This document shows, piece after piece, positions 1-6,660 of a stretch of DNA of 14,934 nt. The notes under the pieces are model-generated. The model ran no database searches, was not told where the DNA came from, and was given only the letters and a program-made list of their open reading frames with translations. The stretch comes from Spirogloea muscicola (lineage: Eukaryota; Streptophyta; Zygnematophyceae; Spirogloeales; Spirogloeaceae): contig WELB01000029.1 in the NCBI GenBank assembly GCA_009602725.1, positions 695,772 to 710,705 on the forward strand, read 5' to 3'. The first letter of the stretch is position 1. Every line of letters begins with the position of its first letter. Made by a program: the position numbers and the translations under genes.

Positions 1-364
1 CGAGATTGCCCAGCCCACTAAATTTGGCAGGCTGGCACGGCTGGGCACGCCCCAGCCGAGCGCCGTGGCTGACTTTCGCCTTCAGGCGTTGGACCCGTTG
101 CTCGCCCGCACACACACGGGTAATCAACGTCCGAATCCCGGCGCATAGCAAACCCCACACGGGATTCGCCAGCGGGTTCCCTCCGGAGACGGCAGCCTCC
201 AACTGCTCCTTTAGGCACTCGAGGCTCCGCGCTTGATCAGAAGTCAGGCCATCCGGGCCAGGCGCACGGAGCTCCGCAAGGTCGTTGACCACGTCCTCAA
301 CTTCAGGTGGAGGCACAGGTGACGGACCGGGGCTGGGTGGCGCACTTGAGTCCGGCTACTCCAT
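1..364 (-). pseudogene. gag 5' part of retroelement R1, stop at codon 3, cut by window edge
   Basis: This reads leftward from an ATG at 364-362. The third codon (358-356) is TAG. After it the same frame stays open to base 1, about 118 codons. The open part has a proline/serine-rich start, then a helical segment containing DLAELRAPGPDGLTSDQ (about residues 27-43) and LKEQLEAA (about residues 49-56). The same pattern, with similar spacing, occurs in the gag of element A near 7800-7910 (DELAELGAAGQEGLSAGEM, then LLKE and, one frame on, LEAAKAVL). That is why I call it the N-terminal region of a Ty3-type gag (capsid/nucleocapsid precursor). The ATG-GAG start is shared by both copies. No zinc knuckle or capsid core is reached before the edge. 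The early stop suggests a dead copy. Confidence 0.65.
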
Positions 365-906
365 GCTCTAACACCAACACACTGAGAGATCAAGTCAGTG
401 GCGTGCATTCGGCACAACAGCAGAGACAATACTTCCACGATGATACTGAGCTAGGCCGGGGCCTCGAAAAAAGGCCAGAGCTATCATGGCGGCGCACCCA
501 ACATACCCCTAGAAACGCCAACTGCACGAGCAGCCGAGGAACGGACCAGGACTGGAGTGCGGACCAGCCTCTGGCAAATAGCCAGAATTCGTCGCCCTGC
601 GGCCGTCGGTTCAATCTCCATGCCATGAAGGCAGGCAATACGCTGACCGCAGAAGGTTACGCAGGCGAATTGCTGACTTGGCAATGTCGCTTGACGCCGG
701 GGTGGAGGGTCTGTCGCCATCGCCGACCCCGGACACGTGGAAGCAGCGGGCGAAAGGATGACAGCACCAGTCGGCCCGGCGATGCAGATCCACGGAACAC
801 TCTGGCAAGGAGGTTTTGAATGCAAAGAGACAACTCAGTGCCAGAACATCAGAAGGAACCTTGCACTGCAGCCGTACCATGAAAAGGAATGTGAGGCTAG
901 TCAGAT
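365..906 (-). other. untranslated leader of R1 between PBS and gag
   Basis: These roughly 540 bases lie between the R1 primer-binding site and its gag ATG. Element A has about 480 bases in the equivalent place, so the spacing fits a retroelement leader. Several apparent reading frames of 80-170 codons cross it on both strands. None resembles a protein I know and none agrees with the frame of gag, so I treat them as chance. I see no other feature here. Confidence 0.5.
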
Positions 907-919
907 GGAATGATACCAA
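907..919 (-). other. primer-binding site (initiator Met tRNA type) of R1
   Basis: The minus strand reads TTGGTATCATTCC. The TGGTATCA core (918-911) is complementary to the 3' end of plant initiator methionine tRNA, the usual primer for plant LTR retrotransposons. It lies directly after the end of the R1 LTR. In element A the same core lies at 7258 directly after its LTR. The match is shorter than in A because the next bases have drifted. Confidence 0.7.
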
Positions 920-920
920 C

Positions 921-1126
921 CAAAGTCAGATCCCTACCCTCGTAAGCACAGTTAGGGGTAGCCCTTTCTGGGTTCGGTCTCTGGGATTGGATTTAGAGAC
1001 GAACCCCCAGCACAGTGAAGCACCACGCGTGCTACGCAGCGGATGACCCAACCTCAGGCGCCGCCGACAGGTGGCGACTCACCTCTCGGGTACAGGCCAG
1101 CAACTGTACCCAAGGGGAGCAGACAT
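921..1126 (-). repeat. R1 5' LTR, piece 3 of 3 (U5 end)
   Basis: Read on the minus strand, this aligns with the last 200 bases of the LTRs of element A. Shared blocks, in the same order, are GAGAGGTGAGTCGCC, a CGGCGGCGCC-type block, a GTGGTGCTTCACTGTG block, CCGAACCC, and CCCCTAACTGTGCTTACGAG. The end next to the PBS (about 921) has lost the usual CA. Its left border at 1126 is cut by LTR-1. The sequence AAGGGGAGCAGACA next to LTR-1 looks like a polypurine tract when read on the plus strand, but it is part of this LTR: its complement TGCTCCCC matches TGCTCC at the same site inside LTR-1. Confidence 0.7.
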
Positions 1127-1153
1127 TGTAACGTCCCCACCCGTTACGTAACA

Positions 1154-1170
1154 TTTGACCTTGGGTCAAA
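1154..1170. repeat. perfect 7-bp hairpin near the 5' end of LTR-1
   Basis: TTTGACC and GGTCAAA are separated by TTG. It lies about 28 bases into the LTR. Other LTRs in this window also carry a hairpin in their 5' (U3) part, with different sequence. Confidence 0.6.
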
Positions 1171-1599
1171 CGCTAACGCGTAGTAACGGTGCGCGGCCAA
1201 GTTTGGTTCGACTCCCGCGCCCCACTGATACGCGCAGTGACGCGCGTGCGACACGTGGGCGACGCTCGACGGTGACGCGCGGCGCGCCGCCGTGCCGCTT
1301 CCAGAAGAGGACCTGCTCGGCGGTGCGGCCGCCGCGCCGCCGGAGACGCCGCCGCATCGCCTCCGCGCCGCTCCCAGAGAGGAGCTACCTGGCGGTGCCG
1401 CTGGACTCGTAGTGACACGCATGTGACGCGTGCGGCGCCGCGCCGCGCAGGCCGGTGCCATTTCCAAAAGGATGCCGCGTGGCGTGGCTCTCGCGAGCCA
1501 CCTGCCCTCACAAGCGTATAACCCTTGTCGGGCCCTCTCGAAGATGGGCCTTGAGGCGAGCCTCACAGAGATCCCTGGGGGTGGTGGCACATGAAGCAC

Positions 1600-1607
1600 T
1601 ATAAGTA
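1600..1607 (+). promoter_or_regulatory. candidate TATA box of LTR-1
   Basis: TATAAGTA lies just upstream of the block GGGCTGAGACC, which recurs in most LTRs here (GGGCCGAGACCC in element A). In the sister R1 LTR the same place reads CTAGAAATAGG, so the TATA form is not kept. Transcription would be expected to start some 25-35 bases downstream. This rests on sequence and position only. Confidence 0.45.
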
Positions 1608-1975
1608 GGGCTGAGACCAGACTCGGGGTACCGGGTCAACATCAGTGAAGCCCGCGAGAGAGAGGCGCAGCCCTGCTGCCGCCTGCTGCCGCAGCCCGCC
1701 GACGTTGCTCTGTTGCTGCCTGCTGCAGCAGCCCGTTGCCGCATCCCGTCGTTGCGGACCTTCATCGGCTCTCCTGTGATTAAGAGTGTGACTGCTCCAC
1801 CGTACTGGAGAGGTGAGTCGCTGCCTGTCGGCAGCGACTCACCTTAGGGCAAGACTTCTGCTGTGTAGAACATGTGGTGCTGCACTGTGCTTGGGGTTTC
1901 GTCTCAAAATCCCAGCGACCGAATACAATCACGATGTCCTAACCTAACCCCTGACTGTGTGTATAGGCATAAGCA

Positions 1976-2387
1976 CGTCACAGCCACAGTCTACTCACAG
2001 GAGAGATGAAGATCCGCAGAGACGGCCTGCGGCGACAGGCTGCAGCAGCAGGCAGCAGCAGGGCTGCGTCGACAGGCTGCAGCAGCAGGCGGCAGCAGGG
2101 CTGCGACTCTCTCTCGCGTGGGCTTCCCTGATCCTGACCGGGTGCCCCGAGTCTGGTCTCAGCCTATTTCTAGTGCTTCATGTGCCACTCTTCCCAGGAG
2201 TCTCTTGGAGGCTCGCCTCAAAGCCCACCTTCGATAAGGCGGGCCCAGAAAAGGGGAGACAATTACGGGGACAGGTGGTTCGCAAGAATTACGCCATGCG
2301 GCTTCCTTCCGGGAGCGGCGCCGCCCTGCGCGTCGCGGCGCCGTCCTGCGCGTCACAGGCGCGATGCAGCGTCGCTGGCGCGCCACA
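1976..2387 (-). repeat. R1 5' LTR, piece 2 of 3 (middle)
   Basis: On the minus strand this runs parallel to 1410-1795 of LTR-1. Shared blocks in order are TTGAGGCGAGCCTC, GTGGCACATGAAGCACTA, GGCTGAGACCAGACTCGGGG, GAGAGAGAG followed by CGCAGCCCTGCTGCCGCCTG, and ATCTTCAT followed by CTCTCCTGTGA. By eye they are roughly 80% alike. The right border (2387) is cut by LTR-B and the left border (1976) by LTR-1. The reading frames across it are GC-rich chance frames. Confidence 0.75.
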
Positions 2388-2950
2388 TGTAACGATCCAG
2401 CCGTTTTGTTAAGCACACGGTGCTATTAGCCTTACATGACCGCTAGCCATTTTTCGGACAAGTGGCCCGTCCAGCTGGCAGGCGGGTGGCTTGCCAGGCA
2501 AGTGACCCGCCCCGCCCGTCCAGGAATACTCCTCGCTAGGATCCATCCGTTCAATAGAGGATCTTTGTAAAGCCCGCCTCAAGGCAGGCCATGGGGCGAC
2601 CCGCTCACACCCCTGGAGGGGAAGTGGCACGGGGGAGCAATACGAGCCTTGGGCTGAGACCCAACAGCAATTCGAACTGGTGAAGCCTAGAGCAGCCTTG
2701 CCGTTGCTTGCCGCCGCAGCCGCCGCTGCAGCCCGCTGCGGGACTTGCTGCGGGGAGCCCCGTGGGGAACAGCTGCGCCCAGGAGGTGGAGTCGCCGCCG
2801 GACGGCAGCGCCACGGGGCCTGTCTTCAGCTGCGCCTATGGGCTTGTGCTTCACTGCTTCACTGTCAGTGGATTCGCTCCTAGACCCCTACAGCCGAGCA
2901 TAACAAGGACGACTCACCCTACTGCGTGTCTAGGGGCGAGATTCTTTACA
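2388..2950 (+). mobile_element. LTR-B, 563-bp solo LTR inserted in the R1 LTR
   Basis: It begins TGTAACGATCC and ends TTCTTTACA. Along its length it resembles the element A LTRs: GCGACCCGCTCACACCCCTG, GGGCTGAGACCCAAC, GTGAAGCCTAGAGCAGCCTT, GAGGTGGAGTCGCCGCC, GACGGCAGCGCCAC and CCCCTACAGCCGA. The 5 bases outside each end are ccaca (2383-2387) and ccaaa (2951-2955), a 4-of-5 target duplication. No PBS follows. The minus-strand R1 LTR continues on both sides, so this is a nested insertion reduced to a solo LTR. Confidence 0.8.
2481..2511. repeat. long hairpin in LTR-B
   Basis: Arms of 15 bases surround a single A; 13 of 15 positions pair in strict Watson-Crick fashion, including CTTGCC with GGCAAG and GGCGGGT with ACCCGCC. 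It lies about 95 bases into the LTR, close to the place where the 3' LTR of element A has its 15-bp hairpin. Confidence 0.65.
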
Positions 2951-3196
2951 CCAAACGTGTCGCTACGAGTAGAATGGCGCCGCCGAGCAGCTTCTCATCT
3001 GGAAGCGGCGCGGCGGCGATCCGGCGGCGGCGCAGCTCGGCGCCGCGGCGGCATGCTATGCGTCACCCACGCGTCGCACGCGTCAGTCGCGCGTGCGTGA
3101 CTCGCGCGTCAGTGGGGCGCGGTAGTATATCTTCTGGGCCGCATCACGTTAGCTTGAATCCGCGATTAAGCGTCACGTAACGGCGGGAACGTTACA
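2951..3196 (-). repeat. R1 5' LTR, piece 1 of 3 (start of LTR)
   Basis: On the minus strand it begins TGTAACGTTCCCGCCGTTACGT and matches the first 290 bases of LTR-1: CGCGCCCCACTGA, GCGTGCGAC followed by CGTGGG and TGACGC, CCGCTTCCAGA, TGCTCGGCGG, and ACTCGTAG followed by GACACG. The LTR starts at 3196. The flank beyond it (minus-strand ACGCC) belongs to the pol remnant of element F, so R1 is inserted into F. The other end of R1 is outside the window, so its target duplication cannot be checked. Confidence 0.75.
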
Positions 3197-3602
3197 GGCG
3201 TGCACAACAGCAAGGAGCTCTTGCTCACCCGTAGCATACTTACGCTCTGCAGGACGAAGCAGGCGACTCTCAGATGCTACAGGGTGACCTCCTGCAAGAG
3301 ACGGCACCAATGCCGATCAAAGAGGCGTCACAGACTACTTGAAATGGCACGCCTTCTCGAGACAAGGCCAAAACGGGTGGGTATCCGGGTAGGACTAATT
3401 TATATCCTTAAATGCCCTCTGGCATTCGGACGTCCACATCCAACATACGTCCTTACGAGTGAGCTTCGTAAGAGGAGCTGCCATACTTCCGACCCTTACA
3501 GGAACCTACGGAAGTGATTTGCGAACTCCAAGAAGGAACGCAACTGTGGCACATTTCGAGGACAGTTACAACCACAGTCCTTTACAACTACGCTCTCTAA
3601 AA
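3197..3602 (-). pseudogene. Ty3/Gypsy pol remnant (RT-RNase H part of element F)
   Basis: Read on the minus strand in shifting frames, this contains a series of Ty3/Gypsy marks in the right order. They are LRSFLEFANHFRRFL (start of the RT-RNase H connector, about 3533-3489), then LTRKDV followed by TSECQRAF (about 3460-3425), then a block near 3300-3260 that keeps GHPVA, and finally AERKYATGEQELLAVVHA (about 3250-3200), typical of RNase H. Several frameshifts and stops make it non-functional. R1 begins directly after it at 3196. The piece continues the RT remnant at 4608-5157 once LTR-C is removed. Confidence 0.75.
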
Positions 3603-4607
3603 TGTCCCCTCCGTCTAAGCGTGCCAGCGGTGCCGGTAACCTTACATGATCGTATCGTATCTACCGATTTGAAGTCCCAAACGGGTAACTTCGCTGCACT
3701 TTGTGCAGCTGAGTGTGGGCTGAGACCCTGGGCACGTGTGGCACGCGCCACATGCTGCACGCGCGGCATGCGCCCCGCGGCACGCACTGCACGCGCCACG
3801 TGCGGCGCGCGCCGCGCGCAACACGCGCTCGGTGACTCGCCTTTCCATTCGTCCCGCTCGCGCCACGCGCAGCACGCGTCACGCGGCACGCGCTGCATGC
3901 GCCACACGCAGCACGCGCCAGTCCCCTAGATTCGTATTCCTGTATCCCCATTCGTCAGGCCCGCTCCTCCAGGGGAGGCCCTTTGGGGCTACCCTCGTCA
4001 CACCCTCTGGGAAGGGGCGGCAGGAGAAACAAGAAGGAAGCGCGGCCAAATGAAGTGGTGGCTGTGAGAGGCCACCCCAAAGGAATGGACAAGGTCTTAA
4101 GGAGCCGGAGTGCTAAGTGCTAAGACAGCAGCCAGGAGACTCTCAGTAACCTCTAATCGGTAGATGCAAGTCGGAATAGCTAGCTGGCGGATAGACGTCG
4201 CCCTGATGGAAGCCGGAGGCCCCAGCCAGAAAATGAGAAACGCAACAGGTAGTGGGCCGAGGCCAGACTCCTCACTCCGACCAACGCCGTGAGAGACACA
4301 GCTTTGCTGCTGCCTAGCCAGCCCCGCTGCTGCCTGCTGCCGCCGCCGCTGCCACAGCTCTGCTGCGGCCGCCTACAGCCCAGCCCGTCGCCGCAGCTCG
4401 TCGCTGCGGGCCCCACCGGCTCTCTAAGTCTAATGGTAGAGTCACCTCCCTAGAGCGGTGCCTCAGGGTAAGACTTTCGTTGCGCTCTGTGCGCGTATGT
4501 GCGTTGGCGTTATCCTGTATGAGGGTTGTCTCCAAAACACCCCTATATTCGAATCCAAACCAGGACATTCTGACCCTGACTGTGTGATGAGGGACAGGGA
4601 TGCTACA
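3603..4607 (+). mobile_element. LTR-C, about 1.0-kb LTR inserted in element F pol
   Basis: It starts TGTCCCCTCCG and ends GATGCTACA. The first 50 bases follow the LTR pattern of element A (GGTGCCGGTAACCTTACATG against GGTGCTGGTAACGCTACATG). The end resembles LTR-1 (CCCTGACTGTGTG). Between them are a purine-pyrimidine repeat (3731-3920), a CTCGTCACACCCTCTGGGAA block, a stretch of about 200 bases (4040-4240) with no counterpart in the other LTRs, then the triplet-rich block from about 4310. The Gypsy pol reading resumes on the other side. The flanks taaaa and gtctt are not a target duplication. There is no PBS or gag, so it is probably a solo LTR, perhaps itself carrying an insertion. Confidence 0.6.
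3731..3920. repeat. GCACGC-type alternating purine-pyrimidine repeat
   Basis: Short units of the form GCACGCG, GCATGC and CACGCGCCAC recur irregularly, interrupted by a non-repeat piece (3834-3858). Much of it strictly alternates purine and pyrimidine. Such tracts can adopt the Z form and are rich in CpG. The reading frames of 77-156 codons on both strands through it are repetitive Ala/Arg/Thr/Cys-rich sequences and not credible proteins. Confidence 0.6.
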
Positions 4608-5157
4608 GTCTTGATGGGGTTGACGCGAACCCCTTTGTCACAACATGCCCTATGTATGTTCCGGCTGGTTACACACACTTAGGTTTCTTGAGATACAACT
4701 CATTTTCACGCAGCAATTGCAGCACTTGCCGCAGGTGCCTCACGTGATTTTCGGGCGTTTTACTGAACACCAGTATCCTATCCAATTTCAAATGTACCAA
4801 ATCATTCAGTAAAGGCCCAAAAGCTTTCATCATCACAACCTGACACCGTGGCAAGTGTGTTTGGTGAAAGCAAAACGACGCATTTTGCGTCAGGTGTAGC
4901 CAAGCGGCCAACAACAAGCCGACTACTGAACCTCCTCAGGTGTGAGACAGGAATGATCATCACCACTCTGCCAAGCGAGGAAGCTTTACGCATAAGCTTC
5001 AGTAAGATGAGTTTACAGATCATCAATGCTTACAGAAGGTATGCTATCTTGACAGTGAGCTCGCTCAAAGCTCATATCGATGCACATCCGAAGTCTCCAG
5101 CTTTCGTCACAACGAAGAGGATTTGCACCGCACGATAATTTGTTAAGAACCATACCA
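4608..5157 (-). pseudogene. Ty3/Gypsy reverse transcriptase remnant (element F)
   Basis: On the minus strand, in shifting frames, this shows the RT order: ILFVVTKAGDF (about 5119-5087), RMCIDM followed by a block ending SIDDL (about 5085-5020), a poorly kept middle, then LKLDRILVFSKTPENHVRHL (about 4798-4739), LRQVLQLLRENELYLKKPKC, and after a stop TYIGHVVTKGFASTPS (about 4662-4615). In Ty3/Gypsy RT the catalytic pair is two adjacent aspartates before ILVFS. Here the second is arginine (LDRIL). Together with stops and frameshifts this shows a dead enzyme. It continues into 3602-3197. Confidence 0.8.
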
Positions 5158-5813
5158 TGTATCGTTCCCACTTACTGTGACCATTACCCCTACGCTTACC
5201 TAATTGGCACGTGGCCGACCTGGCCTGACCAGGCGGTCCCGTACGGGGGCCTCGGTGACGCGGTGTCCACCCCGGCGCCCCGCGCAGAGGGCCGCGGTGG
5301 CGCGGTGTCCACCCTGGCGCCCGGCGCACGGGGGCCGCGGCGGCGCGGTGTCCACCCCAGAGGACTCGACACGTCGGCCCCGACAGCGGGGCCTTCCCCT
5401 CGACAGGCCTGCCCCTCGGGGCGGGCCATTGGGCAACCCCATGCGCCCCGAGAGGGGGGGCGGCACCGGGAGCACTAGGAGTCGGGGGGCAGAGACACGG
5501 ACAGCAGTTCGGACCCGTGAAGCCCTGAGTGCGGCGCAGCCCTGCTGCTGCGCCTGCTGCTGCAGCCCGTCGCCGGCAGGACGCTGCCGGCTCGCTGCAA
5601 GGCGTCCGTGGCCGGCCTGTGGTGGGCTAGCTGCGGGCTGGTGCCCGAGAGGAGGAGACGCCGCCGGATGGCGGCGCCACAGGGCAAGACTTCCGCTGTG
5701 CGCCGAGGCGCGAGGTGCTTTACGGTGTGAGGATATGCTCCTAAAACCCTGCGTCCGAGCCGACCAGGACTTGACCGCGTAATGCCTGTGTACAGGGGTC
5801 GGGTCACACTACA
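5158..5813 (+). mobile_element. LTR-D, 656-bp solo LTR
   Basis: It begins TGTATCGTTCCC and ends CACACTACA. The middle and end follow the LTR family pattern: GAGCACTAGGAGTCGGGGGGC, GTTCGGACCCGTGAAGCCC, CAGCCCTGCTGCTGC, GGTGCCCGAGAGG, GGCGGCGCCACAGGGCAAGA and a Py-rich tail. Flanks are tacca (5153-5157) and cacca (5814-5818), a 4-of-5 target duplication. No PBS follows, so it is a solo LTR. On its left is the RT remnant of F. The 192-codon plus-strand frame here lies wholly in the LTR and shows no protein features I recognise. Confidence 0.7.
5261..5360 (+). repeat. 42-43-bp tandem repeat inside LTR-D
   Basis: CGGTGTCCACCC starts at 5261, 5303 and 5346, each followed by GGCGCCC-type, GCGCA and GGCCGCGG blocks, giving about 2.4 copies. 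A more degenerate unit may precede it (5233-5260). It lies in the U3 part of the LTR, where such subrepeats often act as promoter or enhancer modules. That role is an inference. Confidence 0.65.
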
Positions 5814-5818
5814 CACCA

Positions 5819-6088
5819 TGTGATTGCACAAAATTAAAAGCAGAGTCGGGGAGAGACTCTGTGCGCATCAACACGATGCGATACACAGCCAGAGCTGGTG
5901 TTTGGTGAGAGTACGTTTTCAAGTACAACGTTCTGGCTCAGCTTGTCAGGATGCTACCCAAAGCAATCTCATACAGGTCAACCGTCTGAGACTGTGTATG
6001 AGGATAGGACGCTACACTTCAGGCTGGCCTATTCTTCTCTGCTTTCAAGTAACGGCTATTCATTTAGAGTAAATTTGATCAGTGTATT
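5819..6088 (+). other. unassigned stretch, faint Ty3-type integrase trace
   Basis: This lies between LTR-D and the rRNA fragment. In the plus strand, 5915-6000 reads FSSTTFWLSLS followed 3 residues later by PKQSHTGQPSE. This loosely recalls the integrase core pattern FTSxFW...L followed by HPQ.DGQ.E. It is the opposite orientation to the RT remnant of F, so it would belong to another element. The bases next to 5819 could equally be more of F. I cannot place the junction with the rRNA piece exactly. Confidence 0.25.
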
Positions 6089-6400
6089 GAAAGTGGTACG
6101 TGAGTTGGCTTTAGAACGTCGTGAGACAATTCGGCTTCTATCTACCGTTGGTCATAAGAGACGATTGAAAGAAATCCACCCTAGTACGAGAGGACTGGGT
6201 TGAATCATCTCATTCACCGTTGTAATATCAATTGCATTGCCGGGTAGCTCGTTGGAATGGGATGACTGCTGAAAGCATCTAAGCGGGAAACCCTTTTTAA
6301 AGCAGATTTTCAGAAACCAGTGGAAGACTCTCACTTTGATAGGCGAGTAGAAAAGCATGGCGACATGTGAAGCTTTCCCGTTCTAAAACCCGCTCTTCTG
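6089..6400 (+). rRNA. 3' end of a bacterial/mitochondrial-type LSU rRNA (fragment)
   Basis: This matches the last part of the bacterial 23S pattern in order: AAAGTGGTACGTGAGTTGG (6090), TTTAGAACGTCGTGAGACA (6110), the sarcin-ricin loop AGTACGAGAGGAC (6183), ATTGCATTGCCGGGTAGCT (6231), CTGAAAGCATCTAAGCGGGA (6269), GTGGAAGACTCTCACTTTGA followed by TAGG (6320), and the closing strand CATGTGAAGC (about 6364). It is not the nuclear 26S pattern. It also differs from plastid 23S, which splits off 4.5S. The closest pattern I recall is alphaproteobacterial, so the likely source is mitochondrial DNA moved to the nucleus. A bacterial endosymbiont source cannot be excluded. About 300 of roughly 3000 bases are present, so it is not a working rRNA gene. 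Confidence 0.75.
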
Positions 6401-6660
6401 TTATTATACGTATATCGCTCAATTGTTTGACTATATTTGGATTTAGTATGACTATATGATAAATCCAAAAATGCCGCGCTCAGAAATCGAGAAATAGATG
6501 GCGCGTTGGCTCGTGGCGCGATCGCTCGCTTCGAACATCATGTCAGTGGTCATTGGTTACCTGACTAAGATGTGCGGTCACGTGCTCTTACCTCCTCCGT
6601 GCTTTCTAACGTGAGAGTGGCAGAAGACGGGCCAATGTCCGGAACTGTGGCTTGCTCATC
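6401..6660. other. AT-rich then GC-rich spacer after rRNA fragment
   Basis: The first 70 bases are AT-rich, unlike their surroundings, and may be trailer sequence that came with the rRNA fragment. From about 6472 the base composition changes (ATGCCGCGCTC, TGGCGCGTTGGCTCG). I see no gene. The last five bases (tcatc, 6656-6660) are the left flank of element A. Confidence 0.4.
6436..6469. repeat. perfect 10-bp hairpin after the rRNA fragment
   Basis: TTTGGATTTA (6436-6445) and TAAATCCAAA (6460-6469) are exact complements around a 14-base AT-rich loop. It lies about 45 bases after the rRNA end. It could be a processing or 3'-end-stabilising structure of the organellar source, or chance in AT-rich DNA. 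Confidence 0.6.

Larger units (their letters stand above)
1127..1975 (+). mobile_element. LTR-1, solo LTR inserted in the R1 LTR
   Basis: It starts TGTAACGTCCCC and ends ATAAGCA, giving the TG...CA ends usual for LTRs, with a length of 849 bp. It has a CpG-rich upstream part (about 1190-1470), a TATA-like box at 1600, the block GGGCTGAGACCAGACTCGG, a run of CTGCTGCC-type triplets (1670-1745), and a tail resembling the U5 region of the other LTRs here. No PBS or internal region follows it, so it looks like a solo LTR. The flanks (gacat on the left, cgtca on the right) do not form a clean target duplication. However, the two flanks join into one R1 LTR of the same length class, which supports insertion there. 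Confidence 0.7.

Noticed and set aside
1109-1126. Purine-rich run before LTR-1 read as a polypurine tract of an upstream plus-strand element
   Set aside because: The same bases fit the minus-strand R1 LTR, and the DNA to the left reads as R1 LTR end, PBS and gag start on the minus strand.
3459-3951. Overlapping open frames on both strands with Ala/Arg/Thr/Cys-rich products
   Set aside because: They are made by the GCACGC-type repeat and the pol remnant beside it; simple repeats give open frames on all strands.
4550-4565. TTCGAATCC resembling a tRNA B box in LTR-C
   Set aside because: There is no A box at the right distance and no cloverleaf; it sits in the U5-like tail of an LTR.
5204-5782. 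192-codon plus-strand open frame
   Set aside because: It lies wholly inside LTR-D, includes the 42-bp repeats and triplet tract, and has an Ala/Arg/Pro-rich product.
6089-6400. Functional nuclear or plastid rRNA gene
   Set aside because: Only the last tenth of an LSU rRNA is present, the sequence is not the nuclear 26S type, and no 4.5S/5S follows.
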